Below are positions 52,798-64,000 of a stretch of 64,000 nt of DNA, in pieces (position 1 is the stretch's first letter; the number at the start of each line of letters is the position of its first letter). This DNA comes from Rostratula benghalensis. Taxonomy: Eukaryota; Chordata; Aves; Charadriiformes; Rostratulidae. Where the stretch lies: positions 219,054-283,053 of the forward strand of contig VXAI01000385.1 in the NCBI GenBank assembly GCA_013399305.1, given 5' to 3'. A program made the translations under genes and the position numbers. The notes beneath the pieces are model-generated. The model ran no database searches and was not told the DNA's origin. It worked only from the letters and a program-made list of their open reading frames with translations.

Positions 52798-55017
52798 TGT
52801 AAAGCCTCACTTGAAAATGCTGTGCATGAGTGAGCTCAACAGTGCTCAGCAGGAGCCTGGAGCTGCTACCACTGAAATCAAACTCCATTTTCAGCTTGAA
52901 GCAGCCCAGTTCCCTTCTCAAAGTGCAAATGGGACTTGCATAATGCTATCAAAATCATCATCTGAATGCAGGCAAGGAGCTTTTGTCACTGACTGCTGCA
53001 CTGCCCCACATTTCCCCGGCTCAGACAGAGCTTATACTACCTGCTTATCTGTTCATGCCCATCCTCCTGCCCCGGTTCCCTTAGCTGCTGCCAGAATAAG
53101 TCAGAAATTATGCTTTCAAGGGCAATGCCTCACGGGCTTGGAGCTTAATTACAGATTTGGTCAACTCTCACCTCTTGGCTGGGCCAACGTCATCTGAAGA
53201 CAGATTAGCATAGGTCCCTAAACCTGCCTTGAAACTGCAGCAGCTCAGACTCACTTGCAGAACTCTTTGTGTTTGCACAGAAGTACTAAGGCAAAAAGGT
53301 GTTTAGAATAAAAAAGAAAGGTGTTTGGAGCAGCCAAATTTGCCAAGATGACCTAGGCAGGATGCTACAGACGGGGACTCCAGGAAGCAGATTTCCACAT
53401 TGGGCCTGGGAAGGCATCACCCTGTGCAGAACGGTGCACTGAAGCACTTTTTTTTTTTATTTTTTTCAGAGGGGGATCCTGTGCACCAATGCAGCTAATG
53501 CTCCTCTCTGGGAAAATGTACTGCTGAAGAGGAAAGAGGTTGTTAACGTGACGGAGGTAGTAAGAACCTTGACCTGAACAGAAGTGGGACCAGACCCTGC
53601 CTGCTCGTGGTGGTGGATGGGAATTTTGACTTGGCAGAGCAGTAACTTCTCCAACAAAATCCTTCCTCTTGTCAACCAAATTGCAGGGAATATTTGGCAG
53701 CAGACAGCATCATACAGTGACTATAAATCAGGGGAGACAACGTCCTGTAGGAAGAAGGAAGAGCAGGCAAGAATGTAGAGATAAAAATGCTTTAAAAAGT
53801 CACAACTAACAAAGTTGTGACTCATACTGGAAAAATCTGCTCTATGAACAACATTATCTACAAACTGTCTCCCATTTCCTATGGAAATAAAAAAAAAAAG
53901 CAAACTATTTTGAGCCCTGACACATCTTGGAAAATAGGACGGGAGGGCAGGTTGTGGAAAAAATCATCCATTTTGACCTTCCACATCATGGAAGGTTGCA
54001 AACACTGTCTCAGGACCTAGGAAATACACCACAGTCCTTTCACCCTCTCTACTCCCTGAAAGTCGCTTTTTAACAAGATGCACATATTTGTGTCCAGAAA
54101 GTAGCTCTCTGCCACCACAGGGGCTGATATTTAAAAGTCTGAATCAGCTAAGGTCAAGGATGGATACTCTGGTGCAGAAGCCTCTAATTGCCAATACCCA
54201 GGTGGCAAGATTTGTCTTTGCTTTGTTTTTGAAAGGCCAGTTCCTTGCCAGAAAGAGACTTTCTATATAGGTATTACACAGGGCAAAGGGCAGTTTTTTG
54301 TTGCTTCCAATCTCTTTTTTTTAAAAGTTCTATAAAAAGCTCCCTCCGGTTCTTTGGAAGATCACTTGAGATAGAAAGGTCATCCATTATGGGTAGCTAG
54401 CTATAAATGCAGATTCACAGTACACTTCTTAGTTATTTTGAGCAGCTTTTGCAAACATGCACAGCATTGACCCAATAGCATTCCCATTTTACTCTGTGAA
54501 AGCCCATGTCTTTGCTTAGCGTTACAAAGCTCAAATGTTCATGGGACTGGAGGGACAGCAGTCTCTTAACACTCAACCTAAGACCCCACCAGTGCTGCAA
54601 GCAGGGCTTGGTTTGAAGGACAGAAGAGGGAGGACTGCTTTGGAGCAGTGGGTGTTCTTCCCAGGCTGATGCAAACCTGGCTTCTACGTTGATTTGTAGG
54701 AAGAAAGGGGCTGATGCAACGACAACTGTGGAGCCTTGTTGCTCCTTGCAAGATGGAGCACAAAGATCTTTGTCTCCGGCATTATCCAACACAGACTGTA
54801 AAATAAAAGTCTGTAAAGATTTTAGCTTAATATATTTAGCTGCATGTAATTCACATACTGCTAGGAAAGCAAAATTTATAGCCCTGTTCTATCTGTAAAA
54901 TGCATTGCACTTTTGAGAAGAACACATATTCCTAACAAAACAAAGACAATAACAACTCTATGTTCTTTAATTTAATGCTTGTAGCTGGTTTAATAATAGA
55001 TTTTCAATCCACTTCTC

Positions 55018-55040
55018 TTTTTTTTTTTTTTTTTTTTTTT
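55018..55040. repeat. Poly-T tract
   Basis: A run of 23 T, read as poly-A in the EPHA5 pre-mRNA. No adjacent retrocopy is seen. Confidence 0.9.
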
Positions 55041-58000
55041 CTGAGACAACTATAGTCTGATTTAGTGAATCTCTTTGATTTGTGATCCTGATCATTATAT
55101 TATTAATACGTCCTTGATGCAAAGAGCAGGATAACGTAAAAAAGTGATCAGCTATTTTACTTGGCATTTTTGACCTTGGTCAGAGGACCCATTATTTACA
55201 GGAAGAGTTTTCTGGAGCATCTACAAGTAAATCAGCTCTGAAATGCAGCTTCATTGTTTAGGGCAAAGCACATTTACTTTCAAATTCCCAGGAACCTCCA
55301 GCTTCAGATACAAAACACATTTCCACAGATGGATGCTGGCATGTGGAAATGCCACCATGACTACTGTTCATCTGACCTTTGGTTTAGGGCCAGCTGCCAA
55401 CAGGAAATGCCAAGCTGTTACTTATATTCGTTCAAAAGACATGAGAAAACCACAGAGATACCTGAAAGCAAAAAAAAAAGGGGAAGAGGTGTGGAAAATT
55501 TTGCCTCCAGGGATCTAGCAGAAAATAAAAAGCCTACAGAGCCCAGCAAACTCCTGAGTCCTACAGCTGGGAAACTACGTTCTGAGTTGCCGAGAGCAGG
55601 AGAACATCCCCTACTCACTGCAGGGCTGCTCTCAAGCCCCCAATCACTTCAGCCCAGCACTTGGAGGATAGGTGCAAAGAGATGACTTACAGCATCCTAG
55701 GGAGGAATATCCTAATTCTGAGGTGCCCAGGAACTCCCAGGGAGCCTAGGAGCAGCACAGAGCCGGTAACGAGGAGCCTGTTTGCAGGAGCTTGCGAGTG
55801 GTGCAGAACAAGAGAGTTTTTCTCTTTAGCTTTGCTGCCTGCTCTCCTACATTAGCAGAAAAGACAGAGTCTGGGCTTTGCATAGCTTGCTCGGCTTGGA
55901 AAGCAGTGGTGATTCCAGCTGGAGCAACTCCTGGAGTTCAGAATGCCTGTTTTTCTAAAAGCAAGTACGGGCAAGAATCAGGAAAGGAAATTTAAGTCCC
56001 TGAAACTAGGCACTGGAACAACATAACCACTCCAAAGACAGAGGAAAGCATCTTCCAGAAACAGGTTAACAGCTTCAGAAAGAGATTATCCCATGACTTG
56101 GAACACGTTTCTTATCCCCACAGTGTCACAGCAGGAGAGTCACTCTATAGATTGCCTTGAAATCATATCCAAGGCAAAGCAGTGTGCATGACACATTTCA
56201 GAGCATCTCTGCCTCTTCCTAACAGGAGCAATTTTTTTTTGTTTTGCTCTGTTTAATTTCAAATTTGCTGTCAAGCTTTCTGGGATTCTGGGCTTTATTT
56301 TTCTGTTCTCCTGAGTCACTTAATGCACTAGACAGGCTTTAATATTCATGGGAACTCAAAGTGGACAAGATGCTCTGTAGTTTTGAAGCTAATTTTCTAA
56401 TGGTGGACCATCACTGGTGCTGGAACCTTCTTCACTACTTCTAGATGAAGGACTAAGGTCCTCCCACTTTCAGGGAAGGGTCGAAAAGATAAGAATGGAC
56501 CAACAGCTCCAATCCATGTGCTTGTCCCTTCCCATACATCCAGTGTGGAACTATGGAGATGCTCCCAGGAATGTGCATCTGCCCTGGGGTCCAAGGAGAG
56601 AGGTGTACGTACAAGGTAGGAGGATTAAGGCAGCAGCAGATGTGGCAATAGAATTCTAGCCAAAGAAGACAGAGGCTTTTATAAACGTGCCAAGAGATAA
56701 AGAGCCAAGAGGAAGCACATCCTGGAAAGCCCATTAGGGCAAAAGACAGAAAGACAACTAATGAGAATTATTGACAAACTGTCAGGCTTTGCAACTGCCT
56801 GCTCAGAACATGGAGGGTAACAGCAAAAAGGAGACCTGAAAGGGTGTGTCCTCCCCAAAGAGGTCCTGAGCGCCTGCCAGCATCTCTGGGAAGAGCAAAA
56901 GCTGCTTATTGCTGTACATACAGGCTGCAATTCCTTCTGACCATATAGGGCTAGACGTGCCTCCACCTGCAATTCATTCCCACAGATGACTCCTTGCAGA
57001 GGTGCCAGGCTGCATTCATAGCTTCGTTATGGATACAAATGCATCTTCCTATTTGCATCAACACAAGCACACATCCAGGCTGGGGGAGGCCAAGGTCCAC
57101 CTCCCCTGACTCTGTTTGAGGAGGGATTTGACTCAAAACCTCCAGCTTTTAAGGAGAAAGTTGAACTGCTGCCTACAGTGTTCAGAGCCAAGTCTTTTTG
57201 GCTACAGCTTTCCTGTAGCCCCTGGTGCGAATGGCCTGTAGCCATTCCCACTGCTGCATGCTTCTCATGCAGACAGGAGCATTTAATTTCCCATTTCCAA
57301 ACCCAACAAATCACTCAAAGCAAATGGCAGGAGCTTGAACAGCTAAGCTGGAAGAGACTGTCAGTCTGTGACCTTGAGTAGAGACGGCAGCACACTTACC
57401 TTTTAAGTCAGGAAATAACTGTGTCCTTCCATGGATGCCTTATACCTGGGGACAGAGCTGCTCAAGTCTGGCTAGATTTCACCATGCTGTGTTCGTAGAC
57501 TGATACCCTACCTGCTCTGGGAAATAAAACCCTCAGCCAATATGTTCAGTATCAGTACAATTCTTCTGCAAGTACTCTTAACACTTACAATATCCTGTAA
57601 TTTACAGCCACCTTGCTAGACCTGACCTTAAGACAGAACTGTATCATGAAAGCAACAGTGGGCTGATGGTCGGTTACCTTAGAAGCATAAATATTTACTT
57701 AGCACTGAAAACAGATTCAGCTTTATCAATAGATGCACCTCACATTGCTTTGTACGAAGGACATTGCATCTTTTGACTACTGCCATTAAAAAAATGCACT
57801 AATACACATGTGCTATATGAAAAAAAAGTTATTTATGTGCTGGCTGGTACACAAATTTAGTGCCGCAGTACCCCAACAAGTTCCATCAGTTTTTATTAGA
57901 GTTTTCAAAGATGGTATATAGCCTATGAACTTCTTGCCTATGTTTAAGCACATGAGAAGTCAATGGGATCACTTGATGGTTTGAAGTCGAGTGTTTCCCT

Positions 58001-58534
58001 CCATGATGAAGACTCCGTCTCTATATCAGTTGCTAGCACATGGGGAGCACATTAGTGTCCTACACATGAAAAATAAAATTCAGACCTGGCCAGAACTTGG
58101 GGCGTTTGCCCATTTGGCTAGGTTTCTTCTCTTTTGCTTTGCAAGTGTTTTCCTGCAGTCAAGTTTTCTCTGTGAGCAAAGCCCATTGCAAGCTCTGAGT
58201 GCAAACATATGAGCTTCGGGATATTTTACCTGTAATAACATGTGCTTATTTTTGATGCAATGTGAAAACACTCCAGTGAGAATCAAGTCAAATAATCAGG
58301 GCTAGTCTACACAGAGATGAAAATCATTGGGAAATGAACCACATCTGTGAGTGAGCCTTTACCACTCTTCCCTGTCCAAACAGATCAATCAGCCCACCCT
58401 CATGCTGTTTTCCAGCACTACTGCTCCACAGCTTCATTCACACACTGCTTTCGCCTAAATCGTGCTAATCAGATGGTCAGATAAAAGTTATTACAAAAGT
58501 TGGAGAAGTATAAATACACAGCTTCTTCTCTTAC

Positions 58535-58637
58535 CTTCCACTGAGAAGGAAACCAATAACAACAGCCAGCAGAATGACTCCCACTGTTACAGACACAACA
58601 ATTATAGGAATTTGGTTCTGGTCACTGGATGCAGCTA
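58535..58637 (-). CDS. EPHA5: EPHA5 exon: transmembrane helix
   Basis: This 103-bp exon completes codon 54 and encodes residues 55-87 plus two bases of codon 88. After a short polar stalk (AASSDQNQ), residues about 63-85 form an uninterrupted hydrophobic helix containing [18 protein letters not shown]. It spans the plasma membrane once, with the N-terminus outside. The small-xxx-small pattern (glycine and alanine within the helix) is typical of Eph transmembrane dimerisation. The donor is AG|gtaaga. The acceptor is a tandem CAGTAG. The first AG gives the stalk LAASSD; the second, three bases downstream, gives SASSD and keeps the frame (the exon would then end at 58,634). The first choice aligns better with the remembered human stalk FAASSD. 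Confidence 0.95.
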
Positions 58638-61600
58638 CTGTTGAGATGAGAAACAGAAAATTGAGATTAAGGTTAAAATGACAGTCAGTACTCACATGAG
58701 TCTTTCTAGTGAGGCTGCCAGCAAGGTTTCAAGTCTTACTAGTTCGTTTCTTCTTTTATGGGCTGTATTCCCCCCCTTTGTTGTCTGTTTCTAATTTGGA
58801 AAGGAAATGCGTGGAAAGAAACCAAAACCACATGCAAAACCAAGCCAAAAACCCAACAAAATCGCATCTTATCACTGAATTCAGAAATCAAAATGTTGCA
58901 GAACACAGCCTTTGAGTTTGCAAACTTTTTTTTGTGTTCCTGCATTAGCTGCATTAGAAATCACAGAGATAAAGCATGAAAACTCAACAGGTTCCCATTT
59001 GCAGAGAGAACATTCATGGAATGCTATTGTTAGGAGACATAAGCAACATCTCTGAGATAAACAGCACTATCTGCACTTCAAGAAGCTATAAACAATTAAA
59101 AAATAGCCCTTATGGCATCTATACCACATGGCCAGAAGGTGGCCTCTGTAAACCAGCAATTTGCTAAGAAACATACACTGGTTGGCCTTTTTATCAGCCA
59201 AGAATCAAAACTCAGCCCATGCTAATAAAGAGCCCTCCTGCCAAAAGGCAGGAGACAAGTCCTATGATAAAGGTACCATCAGAAAGGTCAGGAAAGCTGT
59301 TCAAGAATTGGGTTTTGACACAGATTAAGTAAGAGCATGTAAGCAAGCTCCTGCAACCTCTAAAATGGAAATGTGAACATCACTTTTATCTTGTTTATCT
59401 GCTTTGCACTGCAGGGGAAGAAACCCATCTCTCCCCCGGGGTTTCCATGTAGGGTTCCTCAAGCAGAAACCAAAGCCTCCTCACCCTGCCCTATCCACTG
59501 CCAGCTTATTTAGCTGCATATATTTACCCACCCTGGGGTACCAATCTGGCTTCTTCCCCCCCAAATCAGCTCCCCAGCACAGATGCTGCTGCCACATGGG
59601 GAAAAAACCTCACTATATCCTACCCTTGTGTCAGCTTCACACACACTGGGTAGCAGCGTAAATCCATTACACAGAAGAAGTCTTTAACTAAATTATTGAA
59701 GTAAAAATGGGTCCTTAGCACAGAATTAACTTTATGGAGGCTATAAAATAACTGAATATAGTCCCATATTAATTGTTAAAAGAAAAGAAAGATGAAAAGG
59801 TATGGCATTTAACATTGATCTGCAATGGGTTTCAAGTAGATCTTTGTATGGAAGCTCTCTGGTGCTCCAATGGCAAGTGGCATGGCCTGCTACAGCAACA
59901 TAAATAATTTTAGAAGGATTGGCTGCAATACATTAAATATTTAATGTTAACTGCTGCAAACCCATGCCATCATCCAGAATTTTTATTAGCCTCACAAATT
60001 TATGGAGGCTCCTTAAGGTGATGTTTTATTGCTTTCTTGACAAAATAATTAAAAAGGAAAACATTTAAAGGAGAGCATTAAGCTGTGACTGGTGGGTTTT
60101 TGCACAGCTCGAGGGATAGGGAAATGAGATGAATCCCATTATGATCTATGGCACCTAAAAAGCCTGGATTCAGAAGCCAAGCTGGGACCTTGCTGCCATT
60201 TAAAGCCAGCAGGGAACCTGGATTACCACTCCTCAACTTGGTGACATGTTCCCACTCCTGCCCAGCTGACCAGCTGGTTAGCTCACCAATCCAGGCAAGG
60301 TCAATTTTCAGGGCTAGACAAGCTTAGTAACATTTGGAGAAGACAGCAGCAAGCTGATACACACAACAACAGCTTCGACCCAAATGAAAAACTTCTGCCA
60401 AAAAATGCAGCGGTGGCTGCATCACAACAGCACTGTGCAGAATTGCACATGCAGGCAGCAGTACAGGAGAAGAGAAAAAAAAAAAAAAAAGAAAAAGCCT
60501 GAACAAAACAAACAAAATTTGCAAACAGAGAAAAGTCAAAAACAAGGTACGGCTTCCTTTCTATTGCATTTTTCAGGTTTTATATTTCCTCCAAGTGTAT
60601 TAAAATTATCTTTACAGAAACCTTGCAAGCTGGACACAAAACCTGTTGTTTGGTCTAAATGATTTTGGAGGCTGTTTTTAATTCTCACAATAGTCAGTGA
60701 AAGATTTTAATTTGTGATTCAATCAACATAATTTGCTTTGGCTCTAACAAAAGGTTCAGATCTGAATTCCAGTGTAGCAGAGATTTTTATCTGTCCTTGC
60801 TTTCATATCCTCTGGTATGGGCAGGAAAGCAGTGGGAGTCTGGTAACACTCCTGGCACTAATATTGACTTTATAGAGGGTCTTGGGGAAAAAAAAAAGTA
60901 AATTGCTTTTTAAAGGTTTTAAATGTCAAACAGAGCTGCATTTTGCAAGATACTGAGGCTTATATTGCATTTCAGTTTTACCAAGCATTTAAACATCTGG
61001 TTAAGTCCTGCTTCAGCCAGAGCTCAAGTCCAACAGAGAAACAGGTCCCAGTTCCCAAACCAGAAAGCACACAGTAGGTATTCCTCCAATTGCTCCTTAG
61101 TATCAGAGAAGTCCCTACTCCTCCACTTCTAAAATGCTAAAAAGACTGAGGTGTATGTGTGACTAAATTACTCCAGTGGTTTAAGTTTTTAAAACATTAC
61201 CACATGATGTCCTCAAAAGATCCTGATTAACACAGACACTGGCATGATGGGCTTTATGGAAGAGCTATTAGTTTTGGACCAAGATTGTAGGTACCAATGC
61301 CACTGGATTCAATGTGCATATATTTCACGTATAATTTATTAATAGCCTAGAACACTATTACTCAAATTACTCGAATCTAGAAACTTTTCAACTGCAAGCA
61401 AAGTTTCCTTGGTAGAATACAGAATAAGTATCAGGGTAACAGGACTTTGTTGCTACTTATAAGGCATGGTTAATGGTTAATACAATAAGAAATACATTAA
61501 ATAGACCACTCTTATTGCATTAATGTTCGCATCATGATGCAATTTGCTCTGTATTAGTTCAATCACTGGCTCCACAGCTACATCTGCACGTGTAGGATCC

Positions 61601-62649
61601 CTTAAATATCTATTACAGCTTCAAAGGTAGCATGCATTGAGGAGACAACGACATCTTCTTGAAGATGATAACTTTTAAATGAAGGAGCAACAGTAATCAA
61701 AGTATTGATGAACTGAAATTTAAAAAAAACACCCCATACAGGCTCTTTCCCACAGGAATAAACAGAGTATTTCCACCACAAAAATTCTCTTGCATGCAAA
61801 CAGTATAAAAAAAATTAATAAATGCAAACTGAAATAGATAGAACATATTTTCTGACATAAAACCTCATCTTCGATACCTCTGCAAGAAATTGGTAATTGG
61901 GACAAAACCAATTTCCCCACAGTTGTGCCTGAACGTAAGGGAAAGAGTAGCTGAGCCTCTGCATGCCTCAAGAGTTCATCCTGCCACAGAATCTGCTCCA
62001 GAATCCAGACCTGGATGATCAAGAAAACCCCTCACAAATTTGTAACAGGCCAAGAAAAAGTCCTGCGCCTGCAATGCACATTTTCCCCGTTTCTAATCGT
62101 AAGTCAAATTCCTTCCCCAAAGGCTGTGGCATTGGCAGCCAGCATAAACCATCTTTCAATTTGACAGGAACTTACACCGAAGACACTAATGCTGGTTCAA
62201 TTCTTCCCCTTGCAGAGAGGCATCATTTCAGGATTTTTTCCCCAGATTCAGATGTTAAAGAAAGCCTACAACCTCCGCAGGCAGCCATTAAGAGGTATGA
62301 AGGAGCAGGTCACATCCCCTCTGTCCCTCCTAGAACAGACCCCTTGTTCTCTCTTGCACCAGCTTTCATAAATACAGGATTTTTCTAAGCAGGGAAGGAA
62401 TACTATGCATTTCTGAAGCCAGAAATTCAGAAACTATGCATTTCTGAAGCCCACCTTCATTGCATGAGTTGAGGAAGCAAGGACAGAGGTGTTAGCTCGT
62501 GCAGTGCATAGTCACAACGTGCCTGATGTTTCCAAAGGCATGAGATGAGGCCAGGACAAGGAAAAGCTCTCTGTAAAGGTATCGATCCCCTGACTCATTT
62601 CTGTTAACCGTTCCAGAGACACGGGCTGACAGTAATTAAAAGGACTTAC
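58638..62649 (-). other. EPHA5: EPHA5 intron between the FN3 and transmembrane exons
   Basis: A 4.0-kb intron. It has a purine-rich A tract at about 60,475-60,500, an 18-base perfect palindrome at 59,930-59,947 inside AT-rich unique sequence, and a 19-base repeat pair at 62,402-62,451. No mobile element is recognised. Confidence 0.9.
62402..62451. repeat. Two-copy 19-base direct repeat
   Basis: actatgcatttctgaagcc occurs at 62,402-62,420 and again at 62,433-62,451, a 31-base period. Confidence 0.9.
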
Positions 62650-62809
62650 ACACTGGGCTGGTTTCAAACTCAAATCTTCGGCTGAAGCCACCATAGCCAG
62701 CAGCTGTCCGGGCTCGGATCTGGAAGACGTATGCCGAGCCTGGTTTCAAGCCATCTGCCGTAATCGTTGTCTCTTTGGATTTGATGATGGTGTAGCTCAT
62801 CTCCTGGTC
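62650..62809 (-). CDS. EPHA5: EPHA5 exon: second fibronectin type III domain, C-terminal part
   Basis: Encodes residues 1-53 plus the first base of codon 54. It includes [31 protein letters not shown] and [12 protein letters not shown], which are the F and G strands of the membrane-proximal FN3 domain; RARTAAGYG is an Eph hallmark. In the receptor this domain links the ligand-binding head to the membrane. The donor is clear (T|gtaagt at 62,649). The acceptor is uncertain. The only AG near the expected junction is in gggaaaag just before the GAC codon, and the bases in front of it are G-rich rather than pyrimidine-rich. Other Eph genes probably include one more lysine codon here, so the 5' edge may be off by a few bases. 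The protein assignment is secure; the upstream edge is not. Confidence 0.9.
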
Positions 62810-64000
62810 CTTTTCCCACCACCCCCCCAAAAAACCCAAGAAGTTCAAACACACAAGATAGTGGCTCTCTGAGAAGACAGACTCTTTAACAACCCCCACA
62901 GAAGTGTTACAAAGGATGACTGGAATAAGCATCTTGGAGGATTTCTTCCTCACCTCACCACTCCCCTCCCCCCTGCCCAAAGGCCCTATCTGATTTTCTC
63001 TTTTACAATCAATGACTCTAGGAGATATGAAACAGAGCAGAGGGACTTTTGACCCATAAATGAAAATAGAGGGACCAAGCTGTTATCTGCAGTAGAAGCA
63101 GCTTTGCATTGCTCACAATGTACATGGCCCAGGGCAATGGAAAGGTACATCCTACAATGGTCAATTCCAAGGTGTGGGGAAGAGGAATACAGTCCCATCA
63201 CATTAGAAAGGGATTTTAATTTATACCAAAATGACTTCCCCGTGATGTAATTAGGCTTACAAGAGAATAATATATTATACATTGTACAACTTTATGTTAG
63301 CATTTCTACAAACATGAACCAGAACTTGGGAAGGGAATAATACACCAAAACTCCAGGAAAATACCTAATTTTGCATTGTTCTTCTGAAGCAATGAACTTG
63401 AAGAAAATTTTCTGAAATAAATCTTCATTTATAATGTGAAATGTTTATAATGTGAAAGAGTTTCAGTTCCTTGATTAAAATTTTCTCAAATGCTTGCTAA
63501 TTACTCCTAGAATTATTTACTGGAACACATAATCTAGACAAGAGCTCATAAATTAAGGCCTACAAATTTGGAAGCTGCTTTTTATTCACCATATCCTCTC
63601 CAATCCAAATTATTATGAGGTAAATAGAAGTAGTTAGCAATTTCGTACCAAGATTGCTGTATAGCTCTTAGGATCTGAAATGATTAACCTTTTTTTTTTT
63701 TCTTTTTAATTTAATGGGCAACTTTCAGTAGACAGTAATATGCCTGGATAAAGCCCTGGGAATCTCCAAATGTAGGACTACATATTTTCTCATTGAAGCC
63801 TGTAGCTACACAAGACTGTGTGTGTGTATATAAATCTATGCTTTTTTTGTTATTATTCTTGTTAAGGAGTGATTTCTCTTAAAGGAATGTGATCTGACAA
63901 AACTCAATTTTCCAGAACATTTAATATAGATCATTCTCATCCCTTGGAAATGTGCACTGCAAACTTACTCTTATAAAGGGCTGAGAACCAAGAGAATATA
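62810..64000 (-). other. EPHA5: EPHA5 intron upstream of the second FN3 exon (partial)
   Basis: The intron runs off the right edge. The 40 bases before the exon contain a T6-G7 run and further G-rich sequence instead of a normal pyrimidine tract. The rest is AT-rich with a T tract near 63,690-63,700; nothing else is seen. Confidence 0.8.

Larger units (their letters stand above)
48828..58534 (-). other. EPHA5: EPHA5 intron upstream of the cassette exon
   Basis: A 9.7-kb intron containing a sense-oriented CR1 fragment (52,571-52,797), an (AAAAC)n tract near 49,194-49,216 and a 23-T run at 55,018-55,040. No other gene is recognised. Confidence 0.9.

Overview
The window is vertebrate nuclear DNA, and almost certainly avian. 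It contains four fragments of CR1 LINEs, the dominant bird retrotransposon. It has no Alu, L1 or other mammalian repeat that I recognise, and it carries one large split gene with compact exons. One short assembly gap (79 N) is present.

The only protein-coding gene I can support is EPHA5, an ephrin-A receptor tyrosine kinase, on the minus strand. The window holds its 3' half. Twelve coding exons run from about 62,809 down to the stop codon at 14,955. Their junction phases fit together without a break and give 528 codons: the end of the second fibronectin III domain, the transmembrane helix, a cysteine-rich alternative juxtamembrane exon, the juxtamembrane segment with its two regulatory tyrosines, the complete kinase domain, the SAM domain and the C-terminal tail. 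All key kinase residues are intact (glycine loop, VAIK lysine, [11 protein letters not shown], activation-loop tyrosine, APE). The signal peptide, ligand-binding, cysteine-rich and first FN3 exons lie beyond position 64,000.

Layout. 1-216: edge of a CpG island of unknown ownership. 217-11,186: intergenic DNA 3' of EPHA5, with an (AT)n tract, a long decayed CR1 carrying reverse-transcriptase sequence (about 7,690-8,752) and the gap (10,849-10,927). About 11,187-14,954: probable EPHA5 3'UTR. 14,955-62,809: exons and introns of EPHA5. 62,810-64,000: part of an upstream intron. The introns contain three shorter CR1 fragments, a young 107-bp direct duplication, homopolymers and two stretches that look like conserved non-coding elements.

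No new system is evident. The most useful second-look items are the alternative cysteine-rich exon with distant UGCAUG motifs, a NAGNAG acceptor at the transmembrane exon, an abnormal G-rich acceptor at the FN3 exon, two near-identical CR1 copies in inverted orientation on either side of ten coding exons, the young duplication, and the homeodomain-motif-rich intronic block near 35,560-36,170.
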